Shown: positions 47,701-59,045 of the stretch, one piece after another
Numbering within the stretch: the first letter of the stretch is position 1
Layout of the letters: each line of letters opens with the position of its first letter
Assembly: GCF_022201045.2 (NCBI RefSeq)
Contig: NC_068558.1
Span: forward strand, 46,155,001-46,219,000
Direction of reading: 5' to 3'
Source: Citrus sinensis
Taxonomy: Eukaryota; Streptophyta; Magnoliopsida; Sapindales; Rutaceae
DNA length: 64,000 nucleotides
Position numbers and translations under genes: made by a program
The notes under the pieces: model-generated
The model's database searches: none
The model's input: only the letters and a program-made list of their open reading frames with translations
Told to the model about the DNA's origin: nothing

Positions 47701-48843
47701 AGCCACTTGGTGCCTAGCAATGTCCTTTTAAAGATTGCTGCAATTCATCCACCAACAACTGCCTTTGGCAATGACAGTTATTTTTGGGGGGTTCACCTAA
47801 TGGAATGTTTTCGGTAAGAGCTGTTTATGAGCTGCTGGATGAGTCTATGGGCAGTGGATCTCAGATTGACTGGCGTTTAGCTTGGAACTGGAAGGACCCT
47901 CAAAGCATACCTGTTTTCCTGTGGCTCATTTTGCATGGCCGTTTGAAAACTCGGGAGGAGCTTAATAGGAGGCATATCATTGTTTCTATTTACTGTGATC
48001 GATGTGGAGGGTCGGTTGAGGATATCCTTCACTCTCTCCGTGATTGTGTTACAGCTAAGAGGGTTTGGTCTCAGCTTTTGCCGAGTCAGTATCATCCTAA
48101 TTTTTTCCTATTGCAGCTGAAGGATTGGATCCATATGAATCTAGGGAGAGGTCATAATACCGCAAGTCAAGAGTACTGGAGAGTGTGCTTTGGAGTGACA
48201 GTGTGTACTCTTTAATCATGGATCGTGGGATAGCAGCTTTATAGTTACAGATATTAAAGCTCGGACGTATGAGATCCTAAGGTGTATCAAGCAACCTTTG
48301 ACTGTCAAGCAAAAGAAAGTGGAGAAAATGATACGTTAGAGAGCCCCTATTTGGCCGAGTATTAGCTTAAATACGGATGGTGCCAGGAAAGGTTTCGATG
48401 AGACTGGAGCTGGTGGCTTGCTTCGTGACTTTACTGGAAATTGGATCATGGGATTTATAGTGAACATTGGAATGTGTTCAGTCCTTTCGGCTGAACGTTG
48501 GGGGCTGCTGCATGGATTGAGAATGGCATGGGAAAATGGGTTTAGGCGTGTTCAAGTTGGAGTGGATAACGAGAGTGTAGTGCATTTGTTGACAATGGCC
48601 TCTGTTCTAGAAAATGAAAATGCCACTCTTATCAAGGCTATTCGGAAATTATTAGAATAGGATTGGATCGTTCAACTTGAGCATTTGTATCGAGAGGTAA
48701 ATTGTGCTGCTGATTTTCTCCCTACTTATAGCTTAAATTCCCCTATAGGATTGCATGTTCTCCTTTCTTCTCCTCCTGGAATTGTTGACATACTTTGTAA
48801 GGATGCGTATGGGATTGCACACTCCCGATTAGTGTTGCCTTAG
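44766..48843 (+). pseudogene. LINE ORF2, endonuclease-reverse transcriptase-RNase H, broken
   Basis: Domains in order: APE-like endonuclease (FWNVQGA near 44782, GGDFNSIL near 45176, SDHRPVV near 45420), reverse transcriptase (KAPRVDGLHAIF, LIPKTENPT, RPISLC, GRHITENI, FFADDLLLL near 46800), a zf-RVT-like region (RLAWNWKDPQSIPVFLWLILHGRL) and RNase H (LNTDGARKG, LSAERWGLLHGL, VGVDNESV, CAADFLP). Stops in frame: 45122, 45164, 45929 and 46618; more lie in the 3' part. Frameshifts lie near 46230, near 47780 in a G run, and near 48215. The catalytic FADD motif is intact, but no full protein could be made. Confidence 0.9.
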
Positions 48844-48887
48844 CTCCCTGAGAGCCCATTTCTAATAAAAAAAAATTATTACATTAC

Positions 48888-51153
48888 CTTAAAAAATAAG
48901 GTCCCTTTAATTGAATATAAATTTTATATTTCAACTTTGGAAACTTATTATCGGTGGACTTTTGAAACTTCAGACAAGTTGAAATGAACTGTTGTGGCTC
49001 ATAAATTAACCACAAAATGTGATGATGGTGGTGCATCTATAAAAGAAAACGAATAATGATTATTCGCATTACATTGCATGTGAACACGTCATTAAGCACA
49101 TGAGCGTTTGGGAAAACTTAGCCCGCTTTTAATGACCCATGTTTGCAGCCACATCATCCATCTGCCCTTTTCTGTTTGTAAAGCATCCTGCACAGCAACG
49201 ATGCCAACAATTGAGAATTTGTTAAATTCAGAAAACCAGAAATTATAGAAAATAGGCCGTTAAATGGATAGGTTTTAGCTAGCTTAGAAAGCCTAATTAA
49301 TAGCCTCTGTATATATGCACACATGGAGAACAGGCACTCCGTCGTTACCCACAGCTGCTTGATCAACTATTCAAGATAGACCCAAGTACAGTAGTGATTG
49401 ATTAGGGTTTCATCCCCATCTTGGTCATTTTTATAGCTTTTGGGGATGGCCTGGTCCAGCGAGGACACTTCATTTGACAAAGATGTTTGACCTGTAACCT
49501 GTTATGTAATTGGGTGTTTTTAAAGTTAAGAGTTTGTTTCAAGCTAAATTAAGCATACCAATTACCAATGAGTATAAATTAGATGCATAGAACATACTTA
49601 ACAACACATATTAATACAGCAAATGCCCACTAGAATTAAAAAAAAAAGGGAAATTCAATAATACACGACTATGAAGCTTGGGATTGATACATGTACCGTC
49701 ATGAGTCATGACGTTTGTTTGGTTTGTGATCTAAGTTTATCTGCTCATATAAAGCAAAAAATAAATAAATAAACCAATAAGAGGGTGACAGAAAAAGAAC
49801 ATCCCACATATTCTAACCTACTTGTCCGCTGAATACAGGCATACAGCACAAGGAATAGGTGTTCACTGGAATATTTATATTATTAAATCGTAACCATGTT
49901 TTAAGCCATGCGCTTCTTTTTGTAGATAGACTTTCTTTATGTGCTTTAATTAATTTTCGCCGGATCAATAATAAAAATCAGCTGTTCTATTTAATTATAC
50001 GTCAATTATTTGGGTTACATAAGCGCACGTGCGTGCATGTTCTTAATTGGCTTCTTATCCTAACAAGGCTAAGTGAAATTTTGAGAAAGACGTAATATTT
50101 TCGCCATCTTTATGCAAGTATTATCAAAACTTGACTTATGTTGCAATGCCAATGAAGGATTGTTATTTTCCTTTAATTTCTTCATGGGATGGTAATTAAA
50201 TGTAACATTAGAAGTAATTGTTTATGTTGTTTATAAGATATATATACATATATTATTCGATCTCGCATGGTATGCATACATATATGATACATTATGTGTG
50301 GGTGTCAGTGTGTGTAAAGGAGCCATTAATGCATGCTGTGCTTTTGTTGCCAGATAATTAAATAAGGAAAAGGAAAATATTAATTCCATAGCATCCATAT
50401 ATAGTCCATATACTGAGAATTAATGCCATCTTATATGTTAAGTATCAGCGGCAGCCAAGCCGAAGATGCATGCATTTTGTTTTTAAGATTTTTCTCAGTT
50501 GAACTGCAAAACCAGACATGTTAAAGCATGATTTGCAGTCAATCATCATTTTGATGCAAAATAGGATTCATGAATGTCAGAAGAATATCTACCTTATCCC
50601 AACATTGAGATCTAAAATGTCCATTTTTCTTGAAACAAATATTGACAATTAACAATGATTTGCAGTCAATCAAAATAATCATTTAGTCTTATAAATAGGT
50701 TTCCCCGTTTGGAAACATTAGCTAATCACCATGAAACCCTAGAGTTTTATCAACTGATAAATATAATACGTAAGTGCGTGGAGTGCCATGCCATGTTTAT
50801 TGAGCTGGAATGAGGAAATTAAGGACCCCTCAATTCACATTATCTATGCATTGAATTTGGAAAGTAGGAGGAGGAATAATCCAGGGTGTTTTGACGAGAT
50901 AGGTGTGGTGGTGGTTCGGGAGGTTGAGGAGGTGGCGAAGAATCATGTGGTTGCATGTGCATTGAGTTGGATAACATGCTCAAAGCATTAAGCAACATCA
51001 TCAGGTACACTTGGCTCTTTCTTATTGATTAGTCCCATTCCCTTGGAGGCCTTCCATGAAATTGTTTGATGTGTCCCTCCCTATTGGCCGCCCCTTTAAA
51101 TAATTAATTTTGCATTATCCTAATTGGCCATCAACCCGGCTCTCAATATACCT
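48888..51153. other. Intergenic region and upstream of UPBEAT1-like gene
   Basis: No gene recognised. Open frames at 49154-49366 (minus), 49859-50095 and 50788-50991 (plus) are short and match nothing I know. TA/ATG-rich simple sequence lies at about 50235-50290. The final few hundred bases should hold the promoter of the gene at 51248. Confidence 0.45.
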
Positions 51154-51160
51154 TATAAAA
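51154..51160 (+). promoter_or_regulatory. TATA box of UPBEAT1-like gene
   Basis: TATAAAA in the context ACCTTATAAAACCC, 94 bp before the ATG at 51248. The spacing is typical for a short plant 5' UTR. Confidence 0.65.
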
Positions 51161-51247
51161 CCCATTAGTTTGTGCCCTTTCTGCTATACGAAGTCCTTTT
51201 TGGGAGAACAAAATTATTAGCTCCTTTTTGTCAAAAATTTTGAGTCT

Positions 51248-51652
51248 ATGGGAATTGTTTCTTCACCTCTTCTTGATTTGAAGAGCATCATTCAAGGAAA
51301 TGACAAGGAAAAGTGTAAGTTGAGTGAGTCTTTGCGGAACAAAGTTTTGGAAGCGCAAGCCAAGAGAGGATCGTCATCATGGCAAGTGAGGAAAAAAAGA
51401 GTTACTCGGAAAAACGGACACATCAAAACCAGAAGGATTTTGATGAAGAAGAGAGCTCGTTTGGAAGGTTCTAGAATACCTGCTACCGTGATCGAAAAGA
51501 AGGTCAAGACCCTGAAGAAGCTTATTCCAAACGGCGAGCCATTGGGATTAGCTGGGCTGTTCAGAGAAACTGCTGATTACATTTTGGCTTTGCAAATGAG
51601 AGTAAAGGTCATGCAGATTATGGTCAATGTATTGACAGGTTCTGAGGAGTGA
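51248..51652 (+). CDS. UPB1: UPBEAT1-like non-canonical bHLH transcription factor
   Basis: A 134-residue single-exon protein. The C-terminal half (about 80-131) carries the HLH region EKKVKTLKKLIPN, GLFRETADYILALQMRVKVMQ and MVNVLT. This closely resembles UPBEAT1 of Arabidopsis, a bHLH protein that lowers peroxidase gene expression and so sets reactive-oxygen balance at the root transition zone. A basic stretch (RKKRVTRKNGHIKTRR, RRILMKKRARLEG) comes before it but lacks the HER motif of DNA-binding bHLHs, as in the atypical UPB1/IBH1-type class. The N-terminal about 40 residues extend beyond the Arabidopsis protein (about 100 residues). The start at 51248 is the first ATG after the TATA box; a start further in is possible. 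Function is inferred from similarity. Confidence 0.85.
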   Translation: MGIVSSPLLDLKSIIQGNDKEKCKLSESLRNKVLEAQAKRGSSSWQVRKKRVTRKNGHIKTRRILMKKRARLEGSRIPATVIEKKVKTLKKLIPNGEPLGLAGLFRETADYILALQMRVKVMQIMVNVLTGSEE

Positions 51653-54015
51653 AAACAATATAATCCATTTGTAAAGGCTGATATCTTTAATTTGTCCTTT
51701 TCCTTTTTTAATTGGTGTTTCATAGTCATAGGAGCTTTGTTTGGTAAGTACCAGCTTTATGACCTGGTGCTGTCTAGATTTAACAATAGCTTTGGTAATT
51801 CTATTTTCTATAGTGTGCGGTGAATTGCTGGATTCACTGATATTTTCCAGATATATATTCTTTTATTTCAATAACTATTTTTTTTAATGAATTATTGTTG
51901 TTTTGGTGTTCACTGCGATATTCTGAAACCTGACAACACCAGAGATTAGGGATAATTGGATATGTCTTGGACGTTAAACCGACGTCTAATTGGCGTCACT
52001 TGCAAAACTGTTGAAAGCCCAGTGGCTGTTTCAGAAAATAGCATTCTTTTTGGATTTTTTCAGAACTTTATGGCTTGTGTGTTACACTTTCATTCTCCAC
52101 CTAAATATCAACTCTATAACAATTTCTCTATCCGATTTCCGTCAGCCACCGGTTTACCCAATACTCCTCCATCTCTCTTTTTGGTTTTGTCCGTCAAGAT
52201 TAATATTCAAGCATCCTCAAGTTTCAAGATTTCTCATGTTTCAAGCTTGCTCCTTTTCCTTCATTCCTGAGTTTGAGGGAGATTGTTAAAGGAAAGAATC
52301 TCAAGTCAAGCAAACTGTTAAGGACACAATCTCAGGTTTAGAGAAAAAATTTAACCACCATAAATCCTAATTCCAAATGATTCTGAAACATCTAAGATCA
52401 GTGACATAATTGTGTTTATATAGTTTCCTTGTTTAGTTTGACGTAATATAATGTCTAAGCACTCCCATAGGCTTTCTGGGGAATTATCTGGATGATGTTA
52501 CTTTTGGTGATGGAGTGGCCTCATCCTTTCGCTTACGGCTTGATAGTGAGATTAATTAACTCAATTGATTTAGTTAAGCATGGTGCCAAAGCAAGTTTCT
52601 TGCATAAATCATGTCCCAAGTGTTTGTAATCACGCAACATAATTTGTGTTGTTCTAGTTCTTTTATATGGGTGAAAGTTTTTTCGTACCTCTCTATTTGT
52701 AATCTATTAAGGTTTTTTATATTATTATTAGTCTAGTTTTCGCTCCAAAAAGTGCAATAAAATTCTTTTTATGCTTGGAAGAGTATGACATGTGAATGAG
52801 GATCCGTAGTTATTTCTATTGGATTTTCACTATTACCATCTTTCGTATTACTAGAGATGGTAAAATGGGTCAGGATTCATTTGTTTAATTCAATTTAGTT
52901 GGAATTAAAGATATTTAGATTTGGAAAAATAAATTCATTTAATAAATGAAAGAATTAAAATGTGATTCGCTAAATAAATTAATCGAATCCAAATTTTTGA
53001 GCTAATTGATTCGTTTATTTATTTAATAAATCTAAAAATTTTAAAACTTGAAGGTTAATTTTATAATTGTAGATTTTTAATAATAAGAAAATGATAAAGA
53101 AAGGTAATGAACTAGGGTTGCAAACATAAGCAACCGACTCTAAATCTTTTTATTGTTTTGTTCTCACGCCTTTCTACTTCACCGTGGCTGACGTCGATTC
53201 CCTCACGATCTGACTTTACCGTCACTGTAACAGAGATTTAAGCCGTGAGATTTAAAAAATAATGCAAAAAGATTCTATTTCATGAGTCTAATGACTCGTT
53301 TAGTTATAATTTGATTATTTGTTCTGCAAAGCAAACAGTGAATGTAATAATAAATTACATAATTTTAGAATAAAATTGACGTCCAATACCCGTCCGATCA
53401 TCTTCAAACAGGGGCTCCCACCATTTTATTTCAGTGCTGAAGGAGGAGGAATAAGCCCGCCCACGGCCCCTCTCTCAGAAAATTTTTTTTTAATTTAATT
53501 ATAAAATTACTCTTACTGAAAAATCATATAAGATTTTTTTTTTATCTTAATTAGTCATATCCTCTCTTCAATTATTATTAAATTTTGATCCAAATTTATC
53601 ATTTAAGAGATAAATATGTTTTTTAAATAATCTCAAATGATATAAAGAATAATTATTTAAGGGGCATGGCTCATTATATCTTCCTTTATTAATTCTTACA
53701 TATTAATAAAATTTCTCCTATAAAAAGAAAATATTAAATTATAAAAAAATTCAGTCCACCTAGAAAAATGTTGTTAGACGACTAATTATATTGTGGTAAT
53801 ATACAATTTAATTACTAGAACATAAATTCTTTTTATCTTCTGGCACTACCCCCAAAAAAAAAAAATTACCACCACAAATAATATTAATTAGAACATGCAG
53901 CTAATATTTGTTTGATGTAATGAAAGATAAGAAAAATAAGAAAGAATGGTAATTGTTCAACCAAGGTAGAAAGTAGAAAGTGACCGTCATTTTGTTCAGT
54001 GACTACTCCTTTTAT
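51653..54015. other. 3' flank and intergenic region
   Basis: The first part is the 3' UTR of the UPBEAT1-like gene. 51956-52289 has overlapping short open frames with no recognisable product. 53470-53960 is AT-rich. No RNA gene or further CDS seen. Confidence 0.45.
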
Positions 54016-54826
54016 GCTGCGTTTACTTTTTAGATTGGAGTAGGAATCATGAGGAGTGAGAATCTTTGGATTAGGAGTGTGGAGTGGGAGTGGGAGTATG
54101 GTGTTTACTTAGACTAAATGAAAGTATGGATTGTCAATCAGAATCCTAATTATTTGTTTACTTTGTCTTGGATTGGGAGTAAATTATTTTAAATTACAAT
54201 TTTATCCTTATGTACAAAATTATAATTTGTAATTAAAAAATTAATAAAAAATATTTGGAAAATAAAATAAATATTTTATTATATTTCTAAATTAATAATA
54301 ATTACTAATATTCTTAATTATGTAAATCATAATTTTTTATTAATTTTAATTTAAATTATGTGAATAAAAATTATTAATAATAGCAACACAAATGAAATAT
54401 TATTATTGATAATATAATACAAAATTAATATTTTTTTAGAATAAAATATTTATTATTATTAATTAAATAAATAATTAATATTTATTAAAATTAATGTTTA
54501 ATATTATTAATTTAAATATAATATTTATTTATTTTATTAAATTTAATAAAATAAATATGATATAATTATTATTTTTAATAAATATGATATTATTTATTTT
54601 ATTAAATATTATTTATTTATTTTATTATAGGGATAAAATGAGAAGAGGGGGGAGTGGATTCCCACTCCCACCTCCTCCCATGGGAGTGGGAATCCCACTC
54701 CCCACTCCAAAATTGGGTGGGACCCACGGATTCCCACTCTCATTCCCTCCTTTTTTAAGATAAGTAAACACTGGAGTGAGAGGAATCCACACTCCACACT
54801 CCCACTCCAGAAAGTAAACACTACCT
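54016..54826. mobile_element. About 810-bp inverted-repeat element, Harbinger-like
   Basis: The left end TGCTGCGTTTACTTTT and the right end, on the other strand, GGTAGTGTTTACTTTCTGG are similar, and GGAGTGGGAG-like motifs follow on both sides. A TTA on each side fits the 3-bp target duplication of PIF/Harbinger elements. The middle (about 54190-54630) is nearly pure A and T. No transposase. Family assignment is tentative. Confidence 0.5.
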
Positions 54827-55567
54827 TAATTACAAAGCGTAGTTAGAAGACTTGGACTATTGACACCATCCAATACTTGTTGAAAGTTGAAACCGTTTTT
54901 TTTCCCCTTCCATTAAAATTATTTAAACATTATAAAGTTCTTATGACACCTAAAAGATAGCCCTAATTTCTTATTGAATAAATCCCTAAAACATTTGTGC
55001 CCCTTCTCACTCTTTTACTTGCCTTCCCTTCTATTCTTCTTCTCTCTCTAGCCCTTCTATTGTGAACTCTCTCCCCCATCAACTCTCTAATGATAATGAA
55101 CAAATTTGAACTATGTAACTATGATAATCATAATTCTGAATAGAAAAATTAAGATTTGGTGAGAATGATGGAGTTACTTGGTAATCCTGATTTTCTTTAT
55201 TATTATTATTATTATTATTATTTTTTTTTAAACTTTTGAAAATGAAAGCAAAGCTTCGTTACTCGTCATAACAACAAAATGGTAGACACTAAAATTCTCA
55301 TTATCTTCCGTACTTCCGTTTACAGTTACAATATTCTGGTTTCAAAAATTTGCTGAAGATGATCCAAGCTCAGACTTCTCAAAGGCCGCGAAATTCTATT
55401 TGTATCGGTCCATTTGCGAGCCAGCAGCAAGCCTTATTCCCGCTACATTCAACTGAGATACAAGATTTGGGCTGGACATTTTGGGCTTAGAAAAAGCAAA
55501 CTCATCTCCAATAATAATGCGTCATTGTCCTCAACTATTTGTATCGGTCCGCTTGCCACCGTGGCAT

Positions 55568-55600
<33 letters not shown>

Positions 55601-57892
55601 CAGAATACAAAGTACAAGCCATGACTAGTGACTAGGGTGACGTTGATAAACACTGGTAGCTTACTTTTTTGAAAGGTTTGAGTTTGATATTGATGAACAA
55701 CAAACAATACAATACAATGCAATAGGGGTTGAAGAGCAAATTTGTTGCAACGAGATTATGGCGGGCCCTGACATTTGCCTCATAAAAAGATTTGCCTGTC
55801 GCTCAAAACTGAATGAGAATGACGACAATGGGGATGCAGTCGAAGTCGACAGCATCGACTGTTCCAAGATTTCGAACATTTTACAAGACCACGTTCACAT
55901 TCCATCAGTTGTGGGCCGCGGCAAGCCAGCCAGCCAGCCAGCCAACCTTTGTCTCGCCCATTAAATTTTAACACAAAACCTCACCCGAGTCAGAACAAAC
56001 TAGAAACGAAACTAATTCCAATGCTAAATTATTCCAGTGGTGTCACTGCTATAATTATAAATGTCCTGTCACTCCACTCAAAAATATGAATCATTATTTC
56101 TTAAAAGTATATGGTTGAAAAACTATACGTATGAATCTGACCGGATCGATTGCGTGCAAGTTTGGAAAACTGATGATGATGATGATGATGAAGAAATTGA
56201 CCATAGGGTAATATTTGGGCGGGGGCGAAAACGAGAAATGAAAATTGAATAGTCGGAAATGGACCGACAATTGGGTTCAACAAATTGGCCAAAAATATGA
56301 TTTGAATCTAGTTCGAGAGACGAAAGTGTCGGCAGCAGCACCAACCGCGTAGAAAGATAGCAACTGGCAGCTGCAATTAAGCACCCTGGGCCTAAAACAG
56401 AGTTTCCAGCGAATGATGGCTGAGCTATCAGAGAGTATGGGCCGTTGTCTTTTACCATTTGCTAATGGGAAACGAACCTGTTCTGTGTGTGCGCACTCTT
56501 CGGTTGGAAAGTTGAAAGCTCCATCTATTCCAGTCAAATATTATCTCATTTTTCTTCACAAAATTACAGAATATTGGTCCATCGCTGGCGGCATGTTTTG
56601 CATTGACTGCAATTTTAAAACGTTTTTTGTCACAGACAGTTTCGAGATTCAAAGAACTTTTTTTTTTCCACAAACATTAGTTTGGAGATTAGTTTGTTTT
56701 CATGCATACTCGATCCGACGCATGGCTTGCATTAAATGACAATATATATATATATATATAATCTTTTTTTAATGCAAGTATTTTTTTTAATGCGGACATA
56801 TTTTAAAATTGTGAAATTTAAGAGTTAATTTTTAATTTTTTAAATTACATAATTTTATAATTTATTTAATAATTAATTCTTTTTAATTATATAATTTGTC
56901 CACGTTAAAGAAAAATTACGGCACCACATTAAGAAAAATGCGGGCGTCCGCACCTAACAATAATTATATATATAAATAAAGATCACGTCGAACATCAAAC
57001 GTATTTACTTTTGACTTCTAGCCATGTGCGAGAAGGCCACACATCCCAATCTTTGATAATTGAAAACATTGATGGGAACGAGATTGATTGACGATTTATA
57101 CCAAAAGTTTTACTTTGCTCACGAGTCAGATCAGATGCATTAGCGACGAGCTTTATGCCCCCCGTTATAAATTAAAAAACGTCAACCTTCTAGAAAGTCT
57201 TCTCCTCGTGGTGGATCTGATCGCTCATCACAGATATATCCGTCATGGCGAGAGGCGTTGATTCTTAGCTGATCTTTGGATTTCATTTAACGGCAATCAT
57301 GAAACATGATAAGTTCACAACTTGAAGATGGTGACTTTTTAATTAAAAGTAACGGTTAGTTGAGTTTGAGTTAAGATAGTCTATAAACGTATTTTAAAAT
57401 ATCAAATCTATCACGAGCAGACACTTGGGTCACAATAATTTTTGGTCTTATGGGCCACTGGTAATGGACGGTTTTAGCAACATTATTATTATTATTATTA
57501 GTGTTACATTAATAAGTCGCCCATATTTTTAGAAAAAAATAATAATCTTAACGAAAATTAAACTAAGATCAAGCATATAATCAGAAATATAAATTATGAA
57601 TAGTTAACACCTTTATCTTCTCATATATATATATATATATTAAAAGAAAAAGCTTTTAAAATTCAAATAAAATATATAGATCTGTATGATTGATATAAAT
57701 TGGTAGATCAAATAATTGAGCAATATTCAAGGTTTTGACTGAGTCGTAGTGGTTATAAATATTGATCGGATGTCCCAACAGGAGCAATAATTAGCGGAGA
57801 CTCGTGACCATAGTCAAAATATTGGGCTCCGAGTCCTAGAATGGACTGGTAAATGGTAATGGAAGATGGTGACTGCTCACATCAAAACAAAA

Positions 57893-57896
<4 letters not shown>
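54827..57896. other. Intergenic region with simple repeats
   Basis: TTA repeat at about 55196-55221, TA repeat at 55567-55595, CAGC repeat at about 55924-55943, GAT repeat at about 56171-56190, TA repeats at 56743-56760 and about 57621-57640. Overlapping open frames at 55658-56740 on both strands are not supported as genes. Nothing else is recognised. Confidence 0.5.
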
Positions 57897-57928
<32 letters not shown>

Positions 57929-57934
57929 ATTTTG

Positions 57935-58046
57935 CTATGTTACATTGAATGTACCATACACAACTAACAAGAATCACACAATTATGTGGATCCCACAATT
58001 TGTGTGGTTCTTGTTGGTTGTGTATGGTACATTCAATGTAACATAG
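57935..58046. repeat. 112-bp near-perfect palindrome between TA tracts
   Basis: The sequence is symmetric about GGATCC (57988-57993). The outer 30 bases of each arm are identical, starting CTATGTTACATTGAATGTAC. Over the full 56-bp arm 49 positions pair. TA microsatellites flank it at about 57897-57926 and 58056-58074. The form suggests a MITE that inserts into TA repeats; a hairpin RNA would form if transcribed. Confidence 0.85.
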
Positions 58047-58479
58047 AGGCTCCCATATATATATATATATATATAATTTTTGTATTTTTGTATTTTTTTG
58101 TTTGGCTCCCAAACGTATCCAAGAAGCAACAATTTCAGTCAAACAGTCGCATAATCCTTTACTTGCCCATATATACTTTTTTAAAATTGTGGATGCCCCA
58201 CATGCGGATGATATCCGTATTTTTATAATAGGAAAATTATCACTAGTATATAATTAATTAAGATACATTTTTATCAAGCATACTATAATATTGATTAACA
58301 GATAAAAATGAGAACACCCTACTCTAATAGAACAATGGATAAATTATATGATAAAAAATATATATTCAAATATGATGTATTATATCTCATAATTTATTGA
58401 ATCCGGTATTTTTTTTATTTTTAACGTGTTTCTTCTCTAAAATTACTCTTATTGATTAATATATAATAAGTATGACAAA

Positions 58480-58606
58480 ACTATAGTACAAATGTGGTAT
58501 TATACCATAATTGCACCCAACCATTGAATCCAGTCATAGTTGTCACTATAATTAGATTTAATGATTGAAAGTAACTGTGGTATAATACCACAATTGGACC
58601 ATAACT
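58480..58606. mobile_element. Palindromic MITE-like element
   Basis: Contains TGTGGTATTATACCATAATTG on the left and GTGGTATAATACCACAATTG on the right in inverted arrangement around about 60 bp. It resembles the split palindrome at 38843-38948 (GCAC, CCAAC and TTAGAT-type blocks in similar order). No coding. Confidence 0.5.
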
Positions 58607-58858
58607 GAATCATAATAACTAACAAATAGAAAAAATGTATATCTTCCACTAAGAGCATCTCTAAAAGACTCTTCAAATAAGATTCTATTTTTTATTTGAA
58701 GAGTCATATCAATATTAAACACTTCAAAAGACACGTTAATTTAGATTTTTCAAATAAGATTTGCTTCTCACTCTTCAATATTACCGAGTGAATTTCTCCA
58801 TGTTCTATTAATATTTTATTATTATTTATTGAAAAGATTAGACTGTAATAATTATTAT

Positions 58859-59045
58859 GAGTAATGATACAGCCACAAACTCTTGTACAAACTTATTTTG
58901 TACAAACTGATGTGGCATGATAAGATTGGTTGAATTAAATATCACTTTGCCCACATGATTTGTTTTTATTAATTTATATTTTCATTCAACCAATGAATTA
59001 ATGACACGTCAGTTTGTACAAGAGTTTGGGACTGTATCATTACTC
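58859..59045. mobile_element. 187-bp MITE with 34-bp terminal inverted repeats
   Basis: The left end GAGTAATGATACAGCCACAA and the right end on the other strand GAGTAATGATACAGTCCCAA continue matching to CTCTTGTACAAAC, with 2 mismatches in 34. AATTATT lies directly or nearly next to both ends and is a likely target duplication. Non-autonomous. Confidence 0.75.

Larger units (their letters stand above)
42910..48872 (+). mobile_element. L1-type LINE, near full length, defective
   Basis: Flanked by an exact 15-bp duplication AAATTATTACATTAC at 42895-42909 and 48873-48887. It ends in an A-run just before the second copy. Order: ORF1 (DUF4283-like domain and CCHC knuckle), then ORF2 with endonuclease, reverse transcriptase and RNase H. 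This is a standard plant L1 layout. It is disabled by in-frame stops at seven places and at least three frameshifts. A length of 5.96 kb suggests little or no 5' truncation. Confidence 0.92.

Noticed and set aside
55658..56740. Cluster of overlapping open frames on both strands
   Set aside because: Many frames are open at once, driven by base composition and repeats; none has a domain, start context or intron pattern.
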